Positions 40,935 through 49,792 of a stretch of 64,000 nt of DNA are shown in pieces (positions within the stretch are counted from its first letter, which is position 1; each line of letters starts with the position of its first letter). Where the stretch lies: contig JBCBQC010000018.1 in assembly GCA_039820405.1 (NCBI GenBank), positions 1 through 64,000 of the forward strand. Reading direction: 5' to 3'. This stretch comes from CALLVY01 sp937899855 (GTDB taxonomy: Bacteria; Bacteroidota; Bacteroidia; Chitinophagales; Saprospiraceae). Made by a program: the position numbers and the translations under genes. The notes beneath the pieces were generated by a model. That model made no database searches and had not been told where the DNA came from. It saw only the letters and a list, made by a program, of their open reading frames with translations.

Positions 40935-42368
40935 ATGTCAAAAAGAATAGAAATTGCCGAACTCTTGGCCCAACCGCCGATTGGAGCCGAAGTGCTCGTC
41001 AAAGGCTGGGTGCGCGCTTTTCGCGCCAACCGTTTTATCGCCCTCAACGATGGTTCTGGCTTCGATAATCTCCAAATCGTCGTCGACTTTGAGCAAATGC
41101 CCGAGGCGACCCTCAAGCAGATTGGTTTCCACGCTTGTTTGGCCGTCCGTGGGACCCTAGTGGAGTCGCAGGGCAAGGGACAATCGGTGGAGGTAATGGC
41201 CCGGGAGGTCGAAATTTTGGGAGCTACCAACCTGGAGGCTTATCCCCTACAACCCAAGAAGCAAACGATGGAGTTCTTGCGCGAACACGCGCATTTCCGC
41301 ATGCGGACCAATACCTTCAGTACGGTCTTTCGCCTGCGCCACGCCGTGTCCTACGCCATCCACCAGTACTTTCACGAGCGGGGTTACTACTACCTACACA
41401 GCCCCATCATCACCGGCAGTGACGCCGAGGGGGCGGGGGAAATGTTTCACGTCACCACCTTTCCCCCCAACGCCGCCCCGCTGACCGAAGCCGGGGAGGT
41501 CGACTGGAAACAAGACTTTTTTGGCAAAGCCACCAACCTCACCGTTTCGGGGCAGCTACAGGGCGAAATCGCCGCCCTGGCCCTGGGGAAGGTCTACACC
41601 TTTGGCCCCACTTTTCGCGCCGAGAATTCCAATACCTCGCGCCACCTGGCCGAATTCTGGATGATCGAACCCGAGGTGGCCTTCTGTGATATTCACGACA
41701 ACATGGACCTGGCTGAGGATTTTTGTAAGTACCTCATTCGCTTCGTCCTCGAACACTATCCCAAGGACATCGCCTTCCTCGATCAGCGGATCAAAGATTC
41801 GGAAAAGCAAATGAAAGCGGAGGAACGCCGGCCGATGGGGTTATTGGAGACCCTGCGCTTCGTGGTGGAAAACGACTTCGAACGCATCACCTACACCGAG
41901 GCCGTCAACTTGCTGCGTAGCTCCAAGCCCTACAAAAAAGGGCGCTTTGCGTATCCAGTGGAGTGGGGCAAAGATCTCCAGGCCGAGCACGAGCGCTGGT
42001 TGGTGGAAAAGAAATTCAAAAGGCCCGTCATCGTTCGGGATTACCCCGCATCGTTTAAGGCTTTTTACATGCGGCAAAACGAGGATGGCAAGACGGTGGC
42101 CGCCATGGATGTACTCTTCCCGGGAATCGGGGAGGTCATCGGTGGATCGCAGCGGGAGGAGCGCCACGAGCGGCTCTTACAGCGGGTGAAGGAAGTCGGA
42201 ATTCCCGAGGAGGAACTGTGGTGGTACCTGGAGCTGCGCAAATTTGGGGGCGCTCCCCACAGTGGCTTTGGGCTGGGCTTCGAGCGTATGGTGCAGTTCA
42301 TCACCGGTATGAACAACATCCGCGACGTGATTCCCTTCCCACGGACTCCGGGCAGCGCCGAGTTCTAA
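40935..42368 (+). CDS. asnS: Asparaginyl-tRNA synthetase
   Basis: 477 residues, class IIb. An N-terminal OB-fold binds the anticodon (VLVKGWVRAFRANRFIALND). The class II motifs are motif 2 FGPTFRAENSNTSRHLAEFW and motif 3 GFGLGFERMVQFITGMNNIR, ending in DVIPFPRTPGSAEF, the usual AsnS C-terminus. It charges tRNA-Asn directly. Motif 1 is near residues 130-150. It is monocistronic by structure: a promoter lies upstream and a hairpin terminator downstream. Confidence 0.98.
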   Translation: MSKRIEIAELLAQPPIGAEVLVKGWVRAFRANRFIALNDGSGFDNLQIVVDFEQMPEATLKQIGFHACLAVRGTLVESQGKGQSVEVMAREVEILGATNLEAYPLQPKKQTMEFLREHAHFRMRTNTFSTVFRLRHAVSYAIHQYFHERGYYYLHSPIITGSDAEGAGEMFHVTTFPPNAAPLTEAGEVDWKQDFFGKATNLTVSGQLQGEIAALALGKVYTFGPTFRAENSNTSRHLAEFWMIEPEVAFCDIHDNMDLAEDFCKYLIRFVLEHYPKDIAFLDQRIKDSEKQMKAEERRPMGLLETLRFVVENDFERITYTEAVNLLRSSKPYKKGRFAYPVEWGKDLQAEHERWLVEKKFKRPVIVRDYPASFKAFYMRQNEDGKTVAAMDVLFPGIGEVIGGSQREERHERLLQRVKEVGIPEEELWWYLELRKFGGAPHSGFGLGFERMVQFITGMNNIRDVIPFPRTPGSAEF

Positions 42369-42392
42369 AACTTATCCTCCCTGGCTTTGTTA

Positions 42393-42430
42393 AAATAAGC
42401 ATTGATCCTTCGCGGGGTCGATGCTTATTT
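42393..42430 (+). terminator. Intrinsic terminator of asnS
   Basis: AAATAAGCATTGATCC and GGGTCGATGCTTATTT form a ~16-bp stem with two wobble pairs and a 5-6 base loop. The U-rich 3' arm and following TTG support termination. It begins 24 bases after the asnS stop. The ABC gene frame is open through this hairpin, which argues that its real start is later, at 42450. Confidence 0.75.
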
Positions 42431-42449
42431 GTTGAAATACCTATCTTTT

Positions 42450-43127
42450 ATGTTGGAAGTAAAAAATTTGACCAAGTCTTACACCGGTGCGGCGGGAGAA
42501 TTGACCGTTTTGGATCGGGTAAGTTTCTCCCTGGCGGCGGGCGATACCTTTTCGATCGTTGGGCCTTCGGGCAGTGGTAAAACTACCCTCTTGGGGCTTT
42601 GTGCCGGGCTCGACCGGGCAACGGCGGGCAGCGTCTGGCTCAATGGGGTCCGCTTGGACGAATTGAACGAGGACGAACGCGCCGCCCTGCGCAATCGCTA
42701 CGTGGGCTTCGTCTTCCAAAACTTTCAACTCATCCCCACCCTCACCGCTCTCGAAAACGTCATGGTCCCCCTGGAGCTGCGCGGGGAAAAGAACGCCCGC
42801 CAGCGGGCCATCGACTTGCTCGAACGCGTGGGCCTGGGGGCTCGCCACCACCACTATCCCACCCAGCTCTCCGGTGGGGAGCAACAGCGCGTCTGTATCG
42901 CCCGCGCCTTTTCCAACGAACCTCTCATCCTCTTTGCGGACGAACCCACCGGAAACCTCGACGACGATACGGGGCAAAAAGTAGAGGATCTCTTGTTCGA
43001 ACTCAACCGCGAGGCGGGCACGACCCTGGTCCTGGTTACCCACGATCGCGAACTGGCCCTGAAGACGGACCGCATCATGGAAATGCGGGGAGGACGCGTG
43101 GTGGAGGAGGTCGAAAAATCCCACTAA
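42450..43127 (+). CDS. ABC transporter ATP-binding protein (LolD/MacB type)
   Basis: 225 residues from the ATG at 42450 (MLEVKNLTKSYTGAAG); an earlier in-frame start at 42402 lies inside the asnS terminator. Walker A is GPSGSGKTT, the Q-loop VFQNFQLIP, the signature LSGGEQQRV, and Walker B LILFADEPTGNLD, with the H-loop His in LVLVTHDRELAL. The P-T-G-N-L-D Walker B and the size fit the LolD/MacB family of lipoprotein-release or efflux ATPases. No permease gene is adjacent, so the partner lies elsewhere. The 3' end overlaps a repeat element. Confidence 0.93.
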   Translation: MLEVKNLTKSYTGAAGELTVLDRVSFSLAAGDTFSIVGPSGSGKTTLLGLCAGLDRATAGSVWLNGVRLDELNEDERAALRNRYVGFVFQNFQLIPTLTALENVMVPLELRGEKNARQRAIDLLERVGLGARHHHYPTQLSGGEQQRVCIARAFSNEPLILFADEPTGNLDDDTGQKVEDLLFELNREAGTTLVLVTHDRELALKTDRIMEMRGGRVVEEVEKSH

Positions 43128-43321
43128 AAGCCATCTCAAAATGTCTTTGTTGGCCAGGGAGTGGTCATTTTTTTGAGATGACTTCTCAAAAAGAGGCACC
43201 CATTCCTCATTGATTGACGAAAGCAACAAATAAAGAACGGAATGCCTCGGAGTTTAGCTTTATGTTTTGGTCTTAGGTTTTGTGTTTAGCCCTCCCATCA
43301 AAAATATTTGAGGATGGCTGT
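43125..43321. repeat. MITE-like element with GCCATCTCAAAA / GGATGGC ends
   Basis: Starts at the stop codon of the ABC ATPase gene with GCCATCTCAAAATGTCTTTG, nearly identical to the left end of the element at 15144. An internal inverted copy (TTTTGAGATGACTTCTC, 43171-43187) and a right end (AAAATATTTGAGGATGGCT, 43301-43319) follow. About 190 bases in all, without a gene. The shared ends and similar positions at stop codons suggest a dispersed short mobile or REP-type repeat. Confidence 0.5.
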
Positions 43322-43358
43322 TGGTGCTTTGTGAGTGAGGTACTTTATAGTCCGGTTA

Positions 43359-45713
43359 CTAACGATGTATCAGGCGGCCTTGTTCCTCCCATTGCTCCCC
43401 CCGCAATTGATACCAAAAGGTACCCGGTGGCAATTGACTGAGCTGATTGACCTTGAATTGCTGTTGCCCCAATTGTACCTCATAGCTTTGCGTGAGAATG
43501 AGCCGTCCCAGGATGTCAAAGATGCTCAGCTGAATCACTTCGGCCTGTGGGGCATTAAGCTGGAAAATAAGCTCGTCGGTAAATGGGTTGGGAGCCACGC
43601 GTAGGTCGCGGTGATCCGCATTGGGTTGGGGACTTGGTGCTTGCTCCGCAATGTTTAGGTGAAGCTGATTTTCAATCACTAGGGGTTGACTGTTGATGAA
43701 CTCGGCCCCAAGGATATCCTCCCGGAGTTGGAGGTGTTGCAGCAGGTCGTTTAAGGGGGCGAGGGTACGTAAGTTAAGGTGAAATAGAGCCTGCTCCCTA
43801 CTCAGGCTGTGGCCCTGCGTACTGGGGGCCAACCAGAGGGTACGCAATTTCCCTTCCGATAATTGAGTGATCCCAAAATCGCTGAGTTGATAATTGGGCA
43901 ATGAACCGGGAATGATACTTTCCACTTGTAGTACCGTAGGATCGATAAACAAGCCAAGAGAAAAAGCGCTGATGTCTTCGAAGTTGTCCGCAGTTACGCT
44001 CACCGTCACCGATTGATTGGCGTCCACTGCGTAAGGAAAGGAAAGTGCAAGGCTAGCCGGGCTGCGGTCATTGGAGCCGTTGTTGAAGCCATTGACGTCC
44101 GCCGATCCATTCACATCCCCTACTTTGACACCGTGAAAACCCATCAGCTCAAAGTTAGGGTCGGGAACCTCATAGCACCAATCACTCTGGAGGTAGTCAG
44201 GGTAAGGATAGGGATAACTCGGCGGTATGTTGAAGGGGGTTTCCAGGAAGTTAGGGACGAAGTGCTCCGGTGCAAAATCTGGGATGAACTCCGGGAAAAA
44301 ACGCCAGGGACTGGTGATGCCATTGCCTTCCGGCAACTCCGTGATGGAATATAAAATGAGTTGTCTGAGCAAGGTCAAGTCCGCCACGGTAACGCTGCCA
44401 CTGTTGTTGACGTCCGCCGCGATTTGCGACCAGCCATCCAGAGCTGCTGTCCCCAGGGAATGTCGGCTGATCAGGACCAGGTCAAAGCTGGTAACCCCAT
44501 CGAGCCAGGTACCTTCCTTCGTCAGGTTGGCTCTAGCAAAACCGGATTGTGCAAAATTACAGTAGAAGCTACCGAAGCGATCGGTCGCCAAGTCCACACA
44601 GTCCAAGCCCGTCTCCGTATTGCAATCGTCATCCGTAAAGTTTTCCACGGATACGGATACGTCAATGATTCCCGTACCACTGGGCATGCGTACTACTTTC
44701 TCGTTGACCTCCTGGACGAGATCGTCCCGCGGGTCACAGTTGGTGAAGTTATTCAGTGTACTGGCCACTGCGCGCATACCAATCATTTGACTTCCTGAAA
44801 AGCTATTGCGACACTCCCCATAGTAGGACATGAAGTTGGTGACATCCGGCGTAAAATCCATTCCATTTAGGTCCTTACCGGTGGGAGAGGGAACGTCGTC
44901 AAAGGCACAATTGTAGGTTTGAAAATGATTGAGCCGGTTGGCGTCCGCGGGGGTATCGCAAAGCAAATCACCAGCGGTAAGGTCCTTGCTGCTGCAGATC
45001 TCGTAGGGGTAAGTATCATAGGGGTGAGTATTGGCATCCATTCGGGAGCAATTGGGGTAGGGGTACGGCAGAGATAGGTTGACGTTTCTAATGACGAGCT
45101 CGTGGAAAGACATGGGGCAGTCAATTGCCTCTGGATTCAGAATATCCGTATTCTGAAAAGTGTGAATCTGTCCGAAGGTGTGGCCAAACTCGTGAACGAG
45201 TGTTTTTTCATTGATTCTAATTTTTCGGATGACCACCGTACCGTAAAAGCCAAAATCGCTCTGGCCCTTGTTAAAAATGTAAAGGTTCACCACCCCATTC
45301 ACATGGACCAAATTGGCCCACTCCGAGTGGTCACTCCTTTTTAGGTAATTAAACCAATCTTCGTTGGTCGTATAGGTGATGTCATTGCAAAGGACCAACT
45401 GTATATCGGCGGCTGCCAAGTATCGATTGGCGCTATCAACAGCTGCTTGCAGGTCAGCCTGGGTAGCACTGGGTGCTCCCAAATCGCTACGCAGTGCGTG
45501 CCCCACCACGGGTACACTGATCGATTGTCTTCGCTGGGTACTATTTTCTTGAGCGCTTTGCGCTATTCGCTGTGCATTGCGTTGGGCCATAGTGTATCGC
45601 TCCTCAAAGGTAAACAGGTCATCAAAGCCACAATGGCTGTGATCTTGTCCCGCTGCCGAAAAAGTAAAGCTTACTAAGACGCAAATCATGATGTTGCTCA
45701 GTAAAATTTTCAT
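43359..45713 (-). CDS. Secreted M43-like metalloprotease with dockerin-like and cohesin-like segments and T9SS tail
   Basis: 784 residues from the ATG at 45713 (MKILLSNIMICVLVSFTFSA); the frame extends to 45842. After the signal peptide, the zinc site is H174-E-F-G-H178-T-F-G-Q-I-H184, with the Met-turn T-N-F-M-S-Y-Y. This is the pattern of pappalysin/cytophagalysin (M43) enzymes. A carboxypeptidase-regulatory-like segment follows, then a dockerin-like segment (DLVLISRHSLG ... DVNNSGSVTVADLTLLRQLI) and a beta-rich cohesin-like domain (~565-690). The C-terminus is a T9SS domain (LRVAPNPFTDELIFQ). It is likely exported to the surface. Gene 45860 lies upstream on the same strand. Confidence 0.9.
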   Translation of the reverse strand: MKILLSNIMICVLVSFTFSAAGQDHSHCGFDDLFTFEERYTMAQRNAQRIAQSAQENSTQRRQSISVPVVGHALRSDLGAPSATQADLQAAVDSANRYLAAADIQLVLCNDITYTTNEDWFNYLKRSDHSEWANLVHVNGVVNLYIFNKGQSDFGFYGTVVIRKIRINEKTLVHEFGHTFGQIHTFQNTDILNPEAIDCPMSFHELVIRNVNLSLPYPYPNCSRMDANTHPYDTYPYEICSSKDLTAGDLLCDTPADANRLNHFQTYNCAFDDVPSPTGKDLNGMDFTPDVTNFMSYYGECRNSFSGSQMIGMRAVASTLNNFTNCDPRDDLVQEVNEKVVRMPSGTGIIDVSVSVENFTDDDCNTETGLDCVDLATDRFGSFYCNFAQSGFARANLTKEGTWLDGVTSFDLVLISRHSLGTAALDGWSQIAADVNNSGSVTVADLTLLRQLILYSITELPEGNGITSPWRFFPEFIPDFAPEHFVPNFLETPFNIPPSYPYPYPDYLQSDWCYEVPDPNFELMGFHGVKVGDVNGSADVNGFNNGSNDRSPASLALSFPYAVDANQSVTVSVTADNFEDISAFSLGLFIDPTVLQVESIIPGSLPNYQLSDFGITQLSEGKLRTLWLAPSTQGHSLSREQALFHLNLRTLAPLNDLLQHLQLREDILGAEFINSQPLVIENQLHLNIAEQAPSPQPNADHRDLRVAPNPFTDELIFQLNAPQAEVIQLSIFDILGRLILTQSYEVQLGQQQFKVNQLSQLPPGTFWYQLRGEQWEEQGRLIHR

Positions 45714-45859
45714 AGTTCTGGTTTTGTGTACGAATGGGTACTGGTGATTTTTGTAAAAGGGAATACATAGCTGGCCCGGGCTGATTACCGGCGTCAGCCG
45801 GAATCGCCACAAGCTTGCGAATACACTATTGGTAAGACACACCCTAGCTTAGCCGGGGA

Positions 45860-48800
45860 TCAATGGTACACTACAAAGGGCAAGACTTCCTGCTGTGTGG
45901 CCGCTACCAAGCGGAGGTAGTACAAGCCCGGTGAGAGCTGGTCCGCCGGAATGGGCCAGCGGTACTGCCCGCGCGCGACCCCTGCGTCTTCGTACAAGCG
46001 GGCGACGGTCTGTCCCGTACTGTTGTAAATGCTCAACGTAATATCAGTATCTTCCCGGAGTCCCAAATACAATTCCAGTTCATCAGCCCGACCCGGATTG
46101 GGGCGAACGTCGATGGCGGCTCCGGCTTGCTGGTAATAAAGCGGACCCTCCAATTGTACCGGCCAGCGTTGCCGCTCTCCCGTCGCTTCCGCCCGGCCGT
46201 AGGCTTCTCCCACCGTAGGCAAGGCCGTTAGGCGTAGGGCCAATTGCCGGGGACTAGCCGCCGGATCCCGCGGGCGAAAGTACAGGCGCAACAAAAGCTC
46301 TCCCCCTTCCATCCGGCCTTCCCAAGCTGGATTCCACCAGGCACCAGTGAGCTTGCCCGCCACCGGGGTGTGGACCAAGTAGTGATCGGAGTCGGTCGCT
46401 TCCTCGGGAACCCATTCCAACCAATCGGCCGCGTAGGCCACCGTCAACTGGAGCGATTCCAAGTCCCGCGCCTCCGCCGTACGGAGCTGTACCTCCCAAA
46501 GGCCATCGTCCCCCACCCTGACCGATTGCTGTAAGCGGACCAGCCCCGCCCCGTCGTACTCGGTTTCCTGCTGCCCCATCTGACTTTCCAAATCGCCATT
46601 CAAATCCCCTGGAAGGAGGGCCACGATCGACAAGTCGTTGAAGGTGGTGGGATTGATGATCTCGTTGGCGCGCGGACCCGTAGGTGGAAAATTTTGCAGC
46701 GTCTGATGGGGGAGAAAACGCCAACGCTCCTGATACTCCAAATTGCTCTGGCGAAATAAAATTCGATCCAGCAACTGTTCGCGGTCCCGCTCGTCGACCC
46801 GGTCGTCCCGGTTGAGGTCGGCGCGAAAACGCTGTACGGGATTTTCAAAAGTTCGACCGTCGAAGTGGTGGTGCAGCAAGTACAGATCGTGGGCGGTACT
46901 GCTCCTGAGGATCGCTGCGCTCTGGGGAAAAAGCCGGTAGCGATTCTGGTAGGGAACATTCGCAAAGGAAAAGTGGCCCACCGAGTCCGTTAGCACGACT
47001 GGCCCCCCATCGCCAAGATTGATCGGTACCTCTACCATGGGGAGGCCCAGGCTATTTTGCAAGGTCCCGTTGATGGACACATTGCCCAGTGGGGGTAAAA
47101 AATCCGTCTCAATGAGGTGCTCGTACTGAGCAGTAGCGCGCAGTTCGTAATCCATTACGATTCCGACGCGTTGTTCGATTAAAGTCCCCGGCACATTGCC
47201 GGGGTACTGAGGAATACTGAATTGTATAGAACCATAAGCTCGGTCGACGTCCTGACCACTGGGGGGCAGAACGATCTGATCAAAAGTAAAATGCAGGACG
47301 CCACTGGGTAGCAATGCCCACCGGAAAGGATGGGTGCCTACCGGGGGCTGGATCCGGGTCAAATCCAAGAAGGGCGAAAGGGTATCAAAAATTTCCAGCT
47401 GACGAACCGTATCGGGCCCATCGTTGCGGAAATGGATGACGTATTCCAGGTCGGTATCGGGCGTGATGTACTGCTCGATATCGTAGCCCTTGGGATAGGC
47501 CGCCAGGAGAACCGCCGTGGGTTCCTCCCTGCTTTCCTGACAAAGGATGGCCAGGCTGGGCTCCTGATCGTCTTCCGAGTACTGGGTAACGTAGCCCAAG
47601 CTGACCCCTCCCTGGGGATTGGTCCCGCAGGCTTCGATGGTGGCCGAGGGAAAACTACGGCGCGGGTGGAAGGGAACTTGGTCGACTTCCATCCGCAGGG
47701 TCGAACCGTTGGGATGGTAAACAAAACTCGTATCGCCCAGCCCCAGCTCGCTGGGGATCGTTCCCCCAGTCAACAGGACGTGGTCCTCGATGATGACGAA
47801 ATCGACGATCTGGTCGAGGGCGGCGATGCCCTTATTGTTGATTATAAACACGACCGAGTCGCCCCGACAGGTCCCGCTGATTTCGAGATCCGCTCCGTTC
47901 CAGGCGGGGTTGGTGGGGGTACAGACCGAGTCGGGTCGGATTTTGGCCTCCACGCAGTGGGTCTGGCCCAGTAAGGTGGGCTGGCCGTTGTTTCCATTGG
48001 TACAATCGAGGTAGGCATCTACCCAAAATTGGCCGCTGCTATCGGTCGGCAAATCGCCCAGGGCAAATTCGTAGACCCGGGGCGCGGGATTGGTAGCGGG
48101 AAGGCTACTGCCCACGAGTTGGAGCGCAGGGTCAAAAGTTAGGGTGGCCGTGGCGGCCGTTGCCGTACCGCTGCCCCGGTTGTCGTATTGAAGGTAGAAG
48201 CGGTTGTCCTGGCAGCGCAGCAAAGGCCCGGAATGCAGGGCGATGTGGAGCTGGGGACAGTCCGCGGGGCTGCTCGTACTGAAGTGTCGAACGGTACGGC
48301 CCAGCGGCGTACTGAGGTCGAGGTTAAAATTATTTTGGCAGATGGACCAGGTTTCGTTAGGGGCAAAAAGTTGGATCTCGTAGCTACCCGTATCGAGGCG
48401 GAACGCATAGGCGCCACTGCTGTCACTCAGGGTCCAGGAGATGCCGGAGGAACCGGAAGCCCAGACCACCCAATTGGCCAATCCCACCTCGGTGCTGTCG
48501 TGCTGGCAATCGCCGTTGCCATCGCGGGCAATGCGTCCTTCCAGGTAGTGGTACTCGGGGCTGCCCCCCAGCTGCTGGGTGCGGTAAAAATGGCCGTTGG
48601 CAACGGCGTAGATCCAGTCTTTGGTGAAGGCGAGGGAATTGGCCCGGACAAAATTATCCGTGGCGGGGTCGCTGGCGACTTGAAATTCGGTGGTGCTGCC
48701 GTCGAGGGTAAAATAGGTCAAGTTGGGAAAAGTCGCCGAACTGTGGTACCAATCGCCATTGGGTGATCGGAACAGCCGGGCGGAGACGGCATTGTCGATG

Positions 48801-49576
48801 AGTAAATTCCAATTCAATCCGCCATCGGTAGTCTCCAGTAAGTCGCCCTCAGCGGTAAAATAACCCCGCTGGCTATCTACAAAGATGGCGTGACCGTATT
48901 GGGTGGTGTACCCGCTGGGGGCGATATCGGTCCAGCTATCTCCTCCATCCTCGGTCTTGAACAATCCCGTCACTCCCGCTACTCCCGCCCGCAGGCTGAC
49001 GAAGCCGGTTTGCGCATCCACAAAGTAAATGGACTGACCCACCGCATCGGTGCCCGTATCGGTGACGTAGGCCCAGTTGTGACCACCGTCCGTACTCTTG
49101 AGTACCCGACCGCAGTCGGCTGCGATGTAGCCGGTCTCGGCAGTAGGGAAATGGAAGTCGAGGAGGTGGTAATTGGTCGTGAGAATATTGGTCCAGCTTC
49201 GGCCTCCGTCTTGACTGAGGAGCACGACCCCCGCTTGGGAGTTACTGCCGCAGGGCGTAGGTAAGGTATTGGCGTGGCCGACGGCAATGGCGGTGGCGCC
49301 CTCAATGACGCGGACGCTACTCAGGTCCTGAATGCTCACCGGACTGGGAATCACCGTCCAGCTCTCGCCACCATTTTCGGTCCGTACGATGACGCCCCCT
49401 TTCCCCACGCCCACTCCTTGCTGCTCGTCGAAGAAAGCGACATCGTTGATATCGGGAAAGGGTGTGCCAGCGCCCGGAAAAGCCAGGGTTTCCCACTGCC
49501 CAAACAGTGGCGCACTACTCATTACGATACCGCATAGGAACAGTACAATCAACCGGCTTAGATGTTGATTATCCAT
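45860..49576 (-). CDS. Large T9SS-secreted BNR beta-propeller protein, copy 1
   Basis: 1238 residues with a signal peptide (~1-26). Residues ~27-335 form a Ycf48/sortilin-like propeller with repeated D-G-G-x-S/N-W units (VRTENGGESWTVI; LLSQDGGRSWTNI; LKSTDGGHNWAYV). An SdrD B-like domain follows (DGNGDCQHDSTEVG), then DUF11/DUF7619-like domains (~440-850) and a carboxypeptidase-regulatory-like domain. Next come a dockerin-like segment (AHDLYLLHHHFDG; ADLNRDDRVDERDREQLLD) and a cohesin-like domain (~1030-1150). A T9SS sorting domain closes it (DVRPNPGRADELELYL). Paralogue of 51457; head-to-head with the helical gene at 49793. Confidence 0.9.
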   Translation of the reverse strand: MDNQHLSRLIVLFLCGIVMSSAPLFGQWETLAFPGAGTPFPDINDVAFFDEQQGVGVGKGGVIVRTENGGESWTVIPSPVSIQDLSSVRVIEGATAIAVGHANTLPTPCGSNSQAGVVLLSQDGGRSWTNILTTNYHLLDFHFPTAETGYIAADCGRVLKSTDGGHNWAYVTDTGTDAVGQSIYFVDAQTGFVSLRAGVAGVTGLFKTEDGGDSWTDIAPSGYTTQYGHAIFVDSQRGYFTAEGDLLETTDGGLNWNLLIDNAVSARLFRSPNGDWYHSSATFPNLTYFTLDGSTTEFQVASDPATDNFVRANSLAFTKDWIYAVANGHFYRTQQLGGSPEYHYLEGRIARDGNGDCQHDSTEVGLANWVVWASGSSGISWTLSDSSGAYAFRLDTGSYEIQLFAPNETWSICQNNFNLDLSTPLGRTVRHFSTSSPADCPQLHIALHSGPLLRCQDNRFYLQYDNRGSGTATAATATLTFDPALQLVGSSLPATNPAPRVYEFALGDLPTDSSGQFWVDAYLDCTNGNNGQPTLLGQTHCVEAKIRPDSVCTPTNPAWNGADLEISGTCRGDSVVFIINNKGIAALDQIVDFVIIEDHVLLTGGTIPSELGLGDTSFVYHPNGSTLRMEVDQVPFHPRRSFPSATIEACGTNPQGGVSLGYVTQYSEDDQEPSLAILCQESREEPTAVLLAAYPKGYDIEQYITPDTDLEYVIHFRNDGPDTVRQLEIFDTLSPFLDLTRIQPPVGTHPFRWALLPSGVLHFTFDQIVLPPSGQDVDRAYGSIQFSIPQYPGNVPGTLIEQRVGIVMDYELRATAQYEHLIETDFLPPLGNVSINGTLQNSLGLPMVEVPINLGDGGPVVLTDSVGHFSFANVPYQNRYRLFPQSAAILRSSTAHDLYLLHHHFDGRTFENPVQRFRADLNRDDRVDERDREQLLDRILFRQSNLEYQERWRFLPHQTLQNFPPTGPRANEIINPTTFNDLSIVALLPGDLNGDLESQMGQQETEYDGAGLVRLQQSVRVGDDGLWEVQLRTAEARDLESLQLTVAYAADWLEWVPEEATDSDHYLVHTPVAGKLTGAWWNPAWEGRMEGGELLLRLYFRPRDPAASPRQLALRLTALPTVGEAYGRAEATGERQRWPVQLEGPLYYQQAGAAIDVRPNPGRADELELYLGLREDTDITLSIYNSTGQTVARLYEDAGVARGQYRWPIPADQLSPGLYYLRLVAATQQEVLPFVVYH

Positions 49577-49792
49577 AGTTTGTTGCCTTTTTCACGTGGT
49601 GTCAATCGGTGCGGGAGAGCAATTGAGGAGGACCTCTAGGAGCCACTCAAAACCGCTCGTCTCTCTATTTACAGTCTAAAGATGCTCCAAAAGTCGGAAA
49701 GCCACAAATACACAAAAGTTGATTTGTAGGCAGGTAAAAACTTGAAAAGTACGGTAAAATAGATATTTTTAATAAAAAATGTAGGTAAGTAA

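Noticed and set aside
49636..49651. Possible third copy of the MITE-like element (TAGGAGCCACTCAAAA)
   Set aside because: Only 16 bases resemble the left end and one base is missing; no right end was found. Mentioned in the repeat finding but not listed as a feature.
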